Source: Pseudomonadota bacterium
Lineage (GTDB): Bacteria; Desulfobacterota; JADFVX01
Reading direction: 5' to 3'
Assembly: GCA_015222755.1 (NCBI GenBank)
Contig: JADFVX010000002.1
Span: forward strand, 1 to 32,861
DNA: 32,861 nucleotides
In this document: piece after piece, positions 9,143-17,903 of the stretch
How the letters are laid out: each line of letters opens with the position of its first letter
How positions within the stretch are numbered: the stretch's first letter is position 1
Notes under the pieces: generated by a model
The model's database searches: none
What the model was told of the DNA's origin: nothing
What the model saw: only the letters and a program-made list of their open reading frames with translations
Program-made: the position numbers and the translations under genes

Positions 9143-9165
9143 TTATGCACAAAAACTGTGGATAA
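9143..9165. promoter_or_regulatory. Inverted pair of perfect DnaA boxes
   Basis: TTATGCACA (9143-9151) and TGTGGATAA (9157-9165). Confidence 0.75.
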
Positions 9166-9353
9166 ACTGTGTCCAAAAAAATCTACATCTGGCCTTAAAG
9201 CCTTACAAAGCTGGGCGTAGAGCAAATTGCCTATTTTTTAGGCACATAACAAGGGACAATTTGCCCTTACTTTTCATGAACTTACAGACTATGCCATTTG
9301 CCAAACTTGTCTCTTTAAATTTTTTCATAACATTTTCATTTCTTGGCACATTT

Positions 9354-9386
9354 TTATCCACAGCCACATGTGGCATCTGTGGATAA
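9354..9386. promoter_or_regulatory. Inverted pair of perfect DnaA boxes around a 10-bp palindrome
   Basis: TTATCCACAG (9354-9363), CCACATGTGG (9364-9373), CTGTGGATAA (9377-9386). Confidence 0.75.
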
Positions 9387-9470
9387 GCGACCTTTCTTCC
9401 ACTATTCTAAGGGTTTTTGGAATATAACGGCAAAGCATGTTTTTGACAATTCCCATTCTCTCATCCAAAT

Positions 9471-9499
9471 AAAAAAAGGACCGGTAAAAACCGGCCCTT
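9471..9499 (-). terminator. Rho-independent terminator for the 9647-11639 transcript
   Basis: GG-CCGGT / ACCGG-CC hairpin followed on the - strand by T7 (a-tract 9471-9477). Confidence 0.75.
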
Positions 9500-9646
9500 C
9501 TCGCTCTATACAAAAGAAATCCCTTGGCATAAAACGGCCCATCTTAAATATCACCAGGGGAAAAGCTCTTTTTTTCTTCCGGAGAGTTGAGGAAAGTTCT
9601 TATTACAAACGCCCTGCCAGCCCTCCTCTTTTTGATTTTTAAGCAC

Positions 9647-10060
9647 CTAGTAGGAAGCAGCCAGGACTCTCTCTTTGTCCTCAAAGATAATTGTCACCTT
9701 CTTTTCAAAAACTTCCAGCACAACTCCCCTGCCAAAGCTCACATGCAAAACGATATCGCCTTTATTGTATGACCCGGACATCTCATAGGGAATGTCTTGC
9801 CCCTTGGCCTTAAAAACAGCCTCCTCCCAACGTCTCTCAGGGCTCTTGACCGGAGTGGCTCTCTTGGCTGTAGAGGTCCCCTTCTTTATCGTGGCCCTCT
9901 TTTTTGTCCTGTCCCTGTAATTGTGCTCGCTCCCGCAGGTTCGGCATTTGACCCTGACAATCTTATCTTCTATCATCGCAACAATAGTATGACTAAGATC
10001 CATCTTGCACTTGGTGCAGTAACAGACTGTGTTTTCCCCTGCAGCCGACTTACTTTTCAT
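9647..10060 (-). CDS. Zinc-ribbon protein with C-terminal Tudor-like (UvrD/PcrA C-terminus-like) domain
   Basis: CTKC-x20-CRTC at N-term; 'YNKGDIVLHVSFGRGVVLEVFEKKVTIIFEDKERVL' at C-term. Confidence 0.6.
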   Translation of the reverse strand: MKSKSAAGENTVCYCTKCKMDLSHTIVAMIEDKIVRVKCRTCGSEHNYRDRTKKRATIKKGTSTAKRATPVKSPERRWEEAVFKAKGQDIPYEMSGSYNKGDIVLHVSFGRGVVLEVFEKKVTIIFEDKERVLAASY

Positions 10061-10106
10061 TATTATGCCCTTTTACCTGATTTTATGGGATATAGACCCA
10101 ATTCAA

Positions 10107-11639
10107 CTAAAATGCTAACTTGTCGTCAGCAACGTGGTAGCGCGGGTCTTCCATAATATTGACCTCCACAAGGTCTCCCGCCTTACTCAGTAACTTTCTG
10201 CACTCTGGGCTCAGGTGGCGAAGCCTGAGAGTCTTGCCCGCCTTTGTGTAACGCTCTGCCAGTGAATCAATGGCCTCAATAGCAGAATGATCTGCTACGC
10301 GTGAACGGGCAAAGTCTACAATCACTTCATCAGGATCTTCCTTCGGGTCAAATATTTCATTAAAACGGTGGATGGATGCGAAAAAGAGAGGGCCATCGAG
10401 CATATAAATCTTTGCACCCCCAAGGTCGGCATGGGTTTCAGCATGAATCTGTTTTGCATGATTCCAGGCATATACAAGGGCTGAGACAATGACACCGACA
10501 ACAACGGCAATGGCAAGATCGGTGACAACGGTCACAACTGCGACAAGGATGACAACAAAGAAATCTTCAGAGGGGACACGTTTCATCAACCTGAAAGAGC
10601 CCCATTCAAACGTTCCCAGTACGACCATAAACATCACGCCCACAAGTGCTGCAACGGGGATCATTTCAATAAGTGAGGAGCCGAAAAGAATAAAACTAAG
10701 GAGAAAGAGCGCCGCTGAAATTCCCGACAGGTTTCGCTGACCGCCTGAGCTGATATTGATCATACTCTGACCGATCATTGCACAGCCCCCCATGCCGCTA
10801 AAAAAGCCGGTTACGACATTTGCCGCCCCCTGTCCGAGGCAAACCCGATTACCCTGGCCGCGAGTTTCGGTCATTTCATCAATAACGGTCATCGTAAGCA
10901 GTGATTCTATCAGGCCGATGGCCGCGAGAATTATCGAGTAGGGAAAGATGATTTTAATTGTATCAATGTTAAATGGAACCTGAGGGATATGAAAGGGTGG
11001 AAATCCACCACCGATTTTAGCAATGTCGCCGACCGATTTTGTATCGAGCCCGCCAAAAATAACTATCAGCGAAATACTAAGAATGGCTATCAGTCCGGCA
11101 GGCAGGGCGCGCGTAAATTTGGGCAGAAAATGCATAACAGACATCGTCCCAAAAACCAGTGCCAGCATGAGCCCTAACTGTGCAGACGGCATCCATGCAA
11201 GGCTGCCATCGGCAAGTGTCACCTTAAACTGAGGAATCTGGGCCAGAAAAATAACAATGGCCAAACCGTTCACAAAGCCCAGCATGACGGGATAGGGAAC
11301 CATACGTATAAACTTTCCAAGCTTTAAAAGACCTGCCGCGATTTGCAAAGCACCCATTAAAACTACGGTGGCAAACAGATATTCCACACCATGCCTTGCA
11401 ACAAGGCTCACCATTACAACGGCCAATGCGCCCGTAGCGCCGGAAATCATTCCAGGCCTTCCGCCCACAATCGCCGAGATCAAACCAACCATGAAGGCAG
11501 CATAAAGGCCTGTCAGGGGATGCACCCCCGCCACAAATGAAAAGGCCACAGCCTCCGGCACCAGTGCCAGCGCTACCGTTAAACCTGAAAGAACATCATC
11601 TTTGGCACGCGCAGCATGCCTGTAATAAAGCGCAAACAT
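10107..11639 (-). CDS. SulP family anion transporter with STAS domain
   Basis: 'ALALVPEAVAFSFVAGVHPLTGLYAAFMVGLISAIVGGRPGMISGATGA' SulP signature; C-terminal STAS-like 'VIVDFARSRVADHSAIEAIDSL'. Confidence 0.95.
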   Translation of the reverse strand: MFALYYRHAARAKDDVLSGLTVALALVPEAVAFSFVAGVHPLTGLYAAFMVGLISAIVGGRPGMISGATGALAVVMVSLVARHGVEYLFATVVLMGALQIAAGLLKLGKFIRMVPYPVMLGFVNGLAIVIFLAQIPQFKVTLADGSLAWMPSAQLGLMLALVFGTMSVMHFLPKFTRALPAGLIAILSISLIVIFGGLDTKSVGDIAKIGGGFPPFHIPQVPFNIDTIKIIFPYSIILAAIGLIESLLTMTVIDEMTETRGQGNRVCLGQGAANVVTGFFSGMGGCAMIGQSMINISSGGQRNLSGISAALFLLSFILFGSSLIEMIPVAALVGVMFMVVLGTFEWGSFRLMKRVPSEDFFVVILVAVVTVVTDLAIAVVVGVIVSALVYAWNHAKQIHAETHADLGGAKIYMLDGPLFFASIHRFNEIFDPKEDPDEVIVDFARSRVADHSAIEAIDSLAERYTKAGKTLRLRHLSPECRKLLSKAGDLVEVNIMEDPRYHVADDKLAF

Positions 11640-12057
11640 AAAATCTCCTTAAAACTGATTTTCTCTCAGATAGTTTTAATGGACTTAAAAATAGACAAAG
11701 AGAGCGTAAATATCAGTGGAAAAACAGAGGAAAAAAATAAGGACAACGACAATCAATGCCGCTATATCTAAGCGTTTTTCAAGAAAACAACGGAGACAGT
11801 TGAACTATTTATTTCGATTAACTAAGCCACTTGAATAGAACGCACATGATAGCACAAAACCCCTTTCTCCTTCAATCATTTTGTTCCAGCAAATACCTCA
11901 TTTGGAACGCCTTTTTTACTATTCTAAAACAAAGGATAAGCCTGCAACATAGAATATTTCTATAAACTTCATCGAAGACATAGATATTTCAGATTTGAAT
12001 TTTCGCCCTGGATACTGTATCTTTTTTCAAAAAAATCAACATAAGGAAATCATATTT

Positions 12058-13083
12058 ATGAAGCGAGTCACTTCTTACCTTTTTGTTTTTTCATTCCTTT
12101 TCTTCACCTCCTCCGCCACGGCTGAAACAGTTAGCGGCAATGTGACCATGAAGTTTGACCTTTCGGCCCATCCAGGTGACAAAGTGGCCCAACTTTGGAT
12201 ACCCTACCCCATGTCGGACCAGGATCAGACTATCATGAATATCCGGGTAGATAGCAACGCAGCCTCATCGGCTGTTTACTCCGATAAGCGCTTTCAGACC
12301 CCCATGCTCTACGCCAAGTGGGATGCGGGAGTGAAGGAGCGTAAGCTGACCTTCTCCTTTGACGTAACAAGAAAGGAAATTATCCGACAAAACTTTCCTG
12401 AAAAGGAGGTGCCTTGGGACCCTGCTGATTACACGCTCTTTCTGGCCCCAACCAGGTTGGGACCACTGGGTGGCGACGTAAAAAAACTTGCTGAAAAGAT
12501 CACGGCAGGAAAGAAAAGTGTGCTCGACAAAGCAAAGGCGATCTACGACTGGAGCGTGGAAAACACCTACCGCAATCCTAAGACGCGCGGATGCGGCAAG
12601 GGCGATGTCTGTGAGCTTCTTAAGGACCCAGGCGGAAAGTGTACCGACATCAGTTCAATTTTTGTCGCCCTCTCACGCGCTGCCGGCGTGCCTGCAAGAG
12701 AGACATTCGGTATCCGGCAGGGTAAAAAGGCGGGTGATGATATCTCGCAGTGGCAGCACTGCTGGGCCGAATTTTACCTTCCCGGCCACGGCTGGGTGCC
12801 CGTCGACCCGGCGGATGTAAGAAAGATGATGTTCAGGGACGACCTTGCTCTGAATGACACTAAAACAGCAGAACTCCGGGACTACTTTTGGGGTGGTATA
12901 GACGCCTACCGCATCAGGCTGGGCACAGGGCGCGACCTTACGCTGAACCCGCCGCAGCATGGAGAAGCCGTCAACTACCTCATGTATCCCTTCGCACAAA
13001 TCGGCAAAAAAACGCTCGATTGGCTCGCCCCGGAGAGCTTTAGCTACGTCATTACCTACAGGCCGCTGAAAATAAACAAATGA
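12058..13083 (+). CDS. Secreted transglutaminase-like domain protein
   Basis: Signal peptide from ATG 12058 (RBS aaggaa); 'GKCTDISSIFVALSRAAGVPAR...HCWAEFYLPGHGWVPVDPAD' Cys/His/Asp triad. Confidence 0.88.
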   Translation: MKRVTSYLFVFSFLFFTSSATAETVSGNVTMKFDLSAHPGDKVAQLWIPYPMSDQDQTIMNIRVDSNAASSAVYSDKRFQTPMLYAKWDAGVKERKLTFSFDVTRKEIIRQNFPEKEVPWDPADYTLFLAPTRLGPLGGDVKKLAEKITAGKKSVLDKAKAIYDWSVENTYRNPKTRGCGKGDVCELLKDPGGKCTDISSIFVALSRAAGVPARETFGIRQGKKAGDDISQWQHCWAEFYLPGHGWVPVDPADVRKMMFRDDLALNDTKTAELRDYFWGGIDAYRIRLGTGRDLTLNPPQHGEAVNYLMYPFAQIGKKTLDWLAPESFSYVITYRPLKINK

Positions 13084-13325
13084 TCCCCAGCGCAAGTGGC
13101 GGGATATTTATCGGACATTGCAAGTAGGGAGCTTTAAAAGTCCCTACTTGCAGTAATTGCGAGCCCGCATCCTGAGGACCCGGCCTTTACATTCAGCACC
13201 TTATGCCTATAAAAACCCTGCCCATACACCTAAGCGCCATTTTTTAGGGAGGCTTTACATAAAATCAAAATTGCAGTCCCAAAAGGTATATGGTATTATT
13301 TGTCAACAATGGGGGTGGGAAGTTA

Positions 13326-13706
13326 ATGAGCAAAGCCAGAATACTGGTAGTAGACGATGATGAGGGAATACGTCAAAGTCTCTCCTTGATCCTCAAGAAG
13401 AGAGGATACCTGGCCGAGGCTTGCGCCTGTGGCAAGGATGCAGTCACAAAGCTTAGGAGTTCACCCTATGATGTTTTGCTGACAGATCTGAGGATGCCGG
13501 AAATGGGGGGCATAGAGCTTTTGAAGGCAGCAAGGAAACTTTACCCCTCCATGGGGGCCATTATAATGACAGGATTTGGCGAAATAAGTACATACCTTGA
13601 GGCTATGGACCTGGGCGCTGCGGAATATATTAACAAGCCTGTAAAAAGTGAAGAACTAGAGTTGATCATAAAAAAACTCATGGCAAAACAAAAAATTGAT
13701 GCATAG
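13326..13706 (+). CDS. Single-domain response regulator (receiver)
   Basis: 'ILVVDDDEGIRQSLSLILKKRGY...DVLLTDLRMPEMGG...NKPVK'; ATG at 13326. Confidence 0.93.
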   Translation: MSKARILVVDDDEGIRQSLSLILKKRGYLAEACACGKDAVTKLRSSPYDVLLTDLRMPEMGGIELLKAARKLYPSMGAIIMTGFGEISTYLEAMDLGAAEYINKPVKSEELELIIKKLMAKQKIDA

Positions 13707-13761
13707 AAACTGTACCCTAAACCTACGCACTTGTCCCATAAAACATCAATAATACCCAACA

Positions 13762-14403
13762 ATGGAAGGCGCTAGATATATCGCGATAGAAGGCCCCATC
13801 GGCGTAGGCAAAACCAGCCTTGCCGAGCTTCTGGCCAGGGCCATGAAGGGAAGGGTCATTGAAGAACAGGTTGAAGAGAACCCTTTTCTTAAAGATTTTT
13901 ATAGCGACAGACAAAAATACTCCTTCCAGACACAACTTTTTTTCCTTTTAAGCCGCTATCGCCAGCAGCAGGAACTGGCCCAGTGCGACCTTTTCAACAA
14001 AACCATAATAAGCGATTATCTGTTTGCAAAAGACAGAATTTTCGCGTATCTTAACCTCGATAAAAACGAGACGGATCTTTATGAACAGGTCTATAAGACG
14101 CTCGACGCGAAACTGCCAAAACCGGATCTTGTCATCTTTTTGCAGGCAACTACGGAGGTGCTCACAGAGCGCGTAAACACACGTAACAGGGACTATGAAA
14201 AAGAGATCAAGCCTGACTACCTTGAAGCATTGCAGCAGGCATATAACGATTTTTTCTTTCACTATGATGAAACCCCCCTGCTGGTAATAAACTCATCTGA
14301 AATCGACTTCGTGAACAACGAAGGCGACCTTGAACTGCTTATAAAGGAGATCAGGGAGATGAAAAAGGGCATAAAGCATTTTGTACCGCTTGGATCCATA
14401 TAG
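13762..14403 (+). CDS. Deoxynucleoside kinase family protein
   Basis: 'YIAIEGPIGVGKTSLAELLA' P-loop, 'ISDYLFAKDRIFAYLNL', 'RNRDYEKEI' lid. Confidence 0.9.
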   Translation: MEGARYIAIEGPIGVGKTSLAELLARAMKGRVIEEQVEENPFLKDFYSDRQKYSFQTQLFFLLSRYRQQQELAQCDLFNKTIISDYLFAKDRIFAYLNLDKNETDLYEQVYKTLDAKLPKPDLVIFLQATTEVLTERVNTRNRDYEKEIKPDYLEALQQAYNDFFFHYDETPLLVINSSEIDFVNNEGDLELLIKEIREMKKGIKHFVPLGSI

Positions 14404-14474
14404 CTGGACCGGGACGGAAAAAGCAGATAGTTTCAAGGTCGCTTCATATTTCTTATGGAGTAAGTCTTGCGCTG

Positions 14475-14505
14475 CCTTCCGCCTGGAAAAATGGAAGGTT
14501 TTTTT
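14475..14505 (+). promoter_or_regulatory. Terminator-like hairpin overlapping the panB Shine-Dalgarno sequence
   Basis: CCTTCC (14475-14480) / GGAAGG (14493-14498) followed by T7 (14499-14505), ATG at 14506. Confidence 0.5.
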
Positions 14506-15336
14506 ATGTGCGTAGCTAAAAGCAAGGACAAGATAACAGTCCCCATCATAGTCGGTAAAAGAACCCAGAAAGAGCCCATAAAGGTATTGACGGCATACGA
14601 CTTCCGCATGTCTGCCCTGCTGGACAGTTGCGGCATAGACATACTTCTTGTGGGAGACTCTCTGGGAAATGTCGTCTATGGTTTTGACAGCACCCTGCCT
14701 GTCACCATGGATATGATGATAGCCCACAGCGCTGCCGTAGCTCGCGGCAGAGAAAGGGCGCTTGTCGTCTCCGACCTCCCCTTCATGTCTTATCAGGTGT
14801 CAGAAGAAGATGCAGTAATGAATGCCGGGCGGCTCGTCAAAGAAGGCGGCGCAGAGGCCGTCAAGCTTGAAGGTGGTGTAGCCATGGCTGGCAGGATAAG
14901 GCGCATTGTAGAGGCAGACATCCCTGTCATGGGCCATATCGGATTGAGGCCGCAGGCAGTCAACATGATGGGCGGGTACAAGGTGCAGGGACGAAGCGAA
15001 CAGGAAGAAGCCATACTGCTCGAAGATGCAAGTGCCGCCCAGGAAGCGGGGGCATTTGCCATTGTTATTGAGGGAGTGCCTTCAGCCACTGCTGCAAGGA
15101 TCACAGAGGCCCTTAGCATACCGACCATAGGCATAGGAGCAGGGCCGGACTGTAACGGGCAGGTTCTGGTAATAGACGACCTGCTGGGCCTGTCTGAATT
15201 TACACCGAAATTTGTCCGCAAATTTGCAGACCTTTCAAAAGAGATAGTGAGTGCCGTCTCAAACTACGGCAAGGCCGTAGATGCAGGCAGCTTCCCCTCA
15301 GCAGAGGAAAGTTTCGGAGCAGACAGCCAGAAATGA
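14506..15336 (+). CDS. panB: 3-methyl-2-oxobutanoate hydroxymethyltransferase
   Basis: 'KVLTAYDFRMSALLDSCGIDILLVGDSLGNVVYGFDSTLPVTMDMMIAHSAAVARG...GHIGLRPQAVNMMGGYKVQGR'; ATG 14506 preferred over TTG 14467. Confidence 0.97.
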   Translation: MCVAKSKDKITVPIIVGKRTQKEPIKVLTAYDFRMSALLDSCGIDILLVGDSLGNVVYGFDSTLPVTMDMMIAHSAAVARGRERALVVSDLPFMSYQVSEEDAVMNAGRLVKEGGAEAVKLEGGVAMAGRIRRIVEADIPVMGHIGLRPQAVNMMGGYKVQGRSEQEEAILLEDASAAQEAGAFAIVIEGVPSATAARITEALSIPTIGIGAGPDCNGQVLVIDDLLGLSEFTPKFVRKFADLSKEIVSAVSNYGKAVDAGSFPSAEESFGADSQK

Positions 15337-16175
15337 GACTCATAGCTACAGTTGCCGCAATGCGGGAAACCTCAAGAGGGGCCAGACGGGAAGGTAAGAC
15401 GATGGCATTTGTTCCCACAATGGGCTATCTCCATAGAGGCCACCTTGCCCTGCTTAAGGAGGCAAAAAAACGTGCTGATCTAGTTGTTGCAAGTATCTTC
15501 GTCAACCCCACCCAGTTCAACGAAAGTGAGGATTTTAGCTCTTACCCAAGGGAGCCGGAAAGAGACAGGAAGCTGCTGGAAGAAAATGGAGTAGACATAC
15601 TATTTCTTCCCGCTACGGAGGAAGTGTACCCGGAAGGTTTCCAGACCACCATCGACGTAACAGGGCTGTCGGAAGGCCTCTGCGGTTCATCAAGGCCCGG
15701 GCACTTCAGTGCTGTCGCAACGGTTGTTGCTAAACTTTTTAATATTCTAAGGCCCGACGTGGCATTGTTCGGTGAAAAGGACTACCAGCAGCTTGCTCTT
15801 ATACGCAGGATGAATGCCGATCTTAACTTCGGCATTTCAATAGTAGGCGTCCCTACTGTGAGAGAGCATGACGGGCTGGCAATGAGTTCAAGAAATGCAG
15901 GGCTTTCGCCTGAAGAACGCAAGGCGGCACCTTCACTTTACAGGGCCCTTTCAAGGGGAAGGAAGCTCTTTGAAAGGGGAGAGAGAAAGGCCGAAGCTAT
16001 AATAGGCGAAGCAAAAGGCGTAATAGAAAACCCCATTGAACTTGACTATCTTGAGATAAGGGATAGCGAGACACTGGCTAAAATAGAAGAAATTTCAGGC
16101 GAGGCAGCCTTCGCCATCGCCGCAAGGCTAGGCAAAACAAGACTGATTGACAACATCATCCTAAAGGAGAAATAA
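15333..16175 (+). CDS. panC: Pantothenate synthetase
   Basis: '[19 protein letters not shown]', '[21 protein letters not shown]', '[15 protein letters not shown]', 'AMSSRN'; ATGA overlap with panB. Confidence 0.97.
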   Translation: MRLIATVAAMRETSRGARREGKTMAFVPTMGYLHRGHLALLKEAKKRADLVVASIFVNPTQFNESEDFSSYPREPERDRKLLEENGVDILFLPATEEVYPEGFQTTIDVTGLSEGLCGSSRPGHFSAVATVVAKLFNILRPDVALFGEKDYQQLALIRRMNADLNFGISIVGVPTVREHDGLAMSSRNAGLSPEERKAAPSLYRALSRGRKLFERGERKAEAIIGEAKGVIENPIELDYLEIRDSETLAKIEEISGEAAFAIAARLGKTRLIDNIILKEK

Positions 16176-16177
16176 CA

Positions 16178-16555
16178 TTGAAGAGAATCATGCTGAAATC
16201 AAAAATCCACAGGGCAACACTTACGGATGCAAACCTCAACTACGAAGGGAGCATTACGATAGATGAAACGCTCATGAAGGCAGCTGACATCCTTGCCTTT
16301 GAACAGGTACAGATATACGATATAAATAACGGCAATAGGTTTGAGACCTATGTTATAAAGGGAGAAAAAGACAGCGGTGTAGTCTGCGTAAACGGAGCCG
16401 CGGCACGTCTGGTCAGCCCCGGAGACCTTATCATAATCGCAAGCTATTTCACGCTCAGTGAGGATGAAGCCATTGAGCACGAGCCAAAGCTTATTTATGT
16501 TGATGAAAAAAACTGTATGACTGCTAAAAAGTCCTCTCTAATGGCGGTATCCTGA
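16178..16555 (+). CDS. panD: Aspartate 1-decarboxylase (TTG start)
   Basis: '[25 protein letters not shown]' with G-S self-cleavage site; RBS AAGGAGA 16164-16170. Confidence 0.96.
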   Translation: MKRIMLKSKIHRATLTDANLNYEGSITIDETLMKAADILAFEQVQIYDINNGNRFETYVIKGEKDSGVVCVNGAAARLVSPGDLIIIASYFTLSEDEAIEHEPKLIYVDEKNCMTAKKSSLMAVS

Positions 16556-16558
16556 TAA

Positions 16559-17203
16559 ATGCTCAAACGTATTAAGCACCACATAAGGACATATTTTCTG
16601 ACGGGCCTCCTTGTTGTTATACCTGTGGGCCTGACATTTAATATCCTGCAAATAGCCATAACTTGGGCGGACGGCAAACTGGCCCTCCTTCCTCCTTCGC
16701 TGCATCCCGATACCTACCTGCCCTTCCCCGTTCCCGGGCTGGGTCTTATGATAACCCTTATGGGGATAATGTTCATAGGAGTGATTACAACCAACGTTGT
16801 AGGCAGATGGTTTGTAGGTCTTGGAGAAAAGATCGTCGATAAGATACCATTTTTCAGGAGCATCTATCTCCTTGCCAAGCAGGTACTTGAGACCATATTT
16901 AATAAGGACAAAGAGAGCTTCAAAAAGGTGATCATGGTGGAGTATCCAAGAAGGGGGCTTTATTCCATAGGCTTTGTGACGGGCATTGCCGGTGGTGAAA
17001 TTCAGGCAAAGACTTCAGGCAAGGTGCTGAATATATTTATCCCCACCTCCCCAAACCCTACATCGGGCTACCTGATAATGATCCCCGAGGAAGATACCGT
17101 AACACTTGATATAGATGTGGAAACGGCCTTTAAGCTTATCCTTTCCGGCGGGATGGTCAACTCTGATGATAACAACAACAGGAATGACAATGATGAAAAA
17201 TAA
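16559..17203 (+). CDS. DUF502 family membrane protein
   Basis: 'FLTGLLVVIPVGLTFNIL...VPGLGLMITLMGIMFIGVITTNVVGRWFVGLGEKIVDKIPFFRSIYLLAKQ'. Confidence 0.92.
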   Translation: MLKRIKHHIRTYFLTGLLVVIPVGLTFNILQIAITWADGKLALLPPSLHPDTYLPFPVPGLGLMITLMGIMFIGVITTNVVGRWFVGLGEKIVDKIPFFRSIYLLAKQVLETIFNKDKESFKKVIMVEYPRRGLYSIGFVTGIAGGEIQAKTSGKVLNIFIPTSPNPTSGYLIMIPEEDTVTLDIDVETAFKLILSGGMVNSDDNNNRNDNDEK

Positions 17204-17903
17204 AATAATAGTGGCGCTGGATGTGGACAGTGCGGAAGAAGCAGCCCTGTGGGCGCACAGGCTCAAAGACAAAGTGGGTATGTTTAAGATAGGCAAGCAG
17301 CTTTTCACCGCCGCAGGCCCTGACATAGTACGAAGGGTGCGCAGTGAAGGGGGCGAAGTATTTTTAGACCTGAAGTATCATGACATTCCCAACACCGTTG
17401 CCGCCGCAGCCGTTGAGGCAGTGAGGCTTGGGGCAAGTATGTTCAATGTACATGCATCAGGCGGCTTTGAGATGATGAGCAAAACAGCAGAGGCCGTTCG
17501 TGATGAAGCAGAGAGGCTGGACATTAAGAAACCTGTACTCATAGCAGTCACCGTACTTACAAGCATGAATGAGGAAGGGCTTAGGGAAACAGGCGTTACC
17601 GTTCCGCTGACTGAACATGTCATAAATCTTGCAAAACTTGCTAAAAAGGCAGGCCTCGACGGTGTTGTAGCCTCCCCCCACGAGATCGAAGCCATAAAGA
17701 ATGCCTGCGGTAGCGAATTTGTCGTAGTCACTCCCGGAGTAAGACCGACCTTTGCGTCTAAAGACGACCAGAGGCGTATCATGACCCCTGCCGAGGCGGT
17801 GAAAAAGGGAGCCGACTACCTTGTAATAGGCCGCCCCATCACAAAGGCGGACGACCCGATAGAAGCGGTATCACTTATTACAGAAGAGATATGTCAAGAA
17901 TAG
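17193..17903 (+). CDS. pyrF: Orotidine 5'-phosphate decarboxylase
   Basis: 'IIVALDVDSAEEA', 'FLDLKYHDIPNTV', 'TPGVRP', 'VIGRPIT'; start at ATG 17190/17193. Confidence 0.96.
   Translation: MKNKIIVALDVDSAEEAALWAHRLKDKVGMFKIGKQLFTAAGPDIVRRVRSEGGEVFLDLKYHDIPNTVAAAAVEAVRLGASMFNVHASGGFEMMSKTAEAVRDEAERLDIKKPVLIAVTVLTSMNEEGLRETGVTVPLTEHVINLAKLAKKAGLDGVVASPHEIEAIKNACGSEFVVVTPGVRPTFASKDDQRRIMTPAEAVKKGADYLVIGRPITKADDPIEAVSLITEEICQE

Larger units (their letters stand above)
8708..9470. other. Candidate replication origin (oriC) or DnaA-binding locus
   Basis: ~760 bp without convincing coding content, four perfect DnaA boxes in 244 bp, AT-rich tracts (e.g. 9312-9330), HU gene adjacent. Confidence 0.5.

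Noticed and set aside
8960-9222. Reading frame across the candidate origin (MISAKQKLRMTELNSAILTDPQEEAKQ...LTDF*QAAEAYFIKAENEKNATKTT...) with one in-frame TGA
   Set aside because: No RBS, interrupted by a stop, no recognised family; a decayed gene is possible but not supportable, and there is no reason to invoke selenocysteine
8956-9225. Minus-strand 89 aa ORF
   Set aside because: Composition not protein-like and it overlaps the DnaA-box region; likely chance
14793-15221. 142 aa - strand ORF opposite panB (similar cases at 17378-17782, 22881-23339, 26480-26983, 30092-30472)
   Set aside because: Low-complexity antisense shadow ORFs of confident genes
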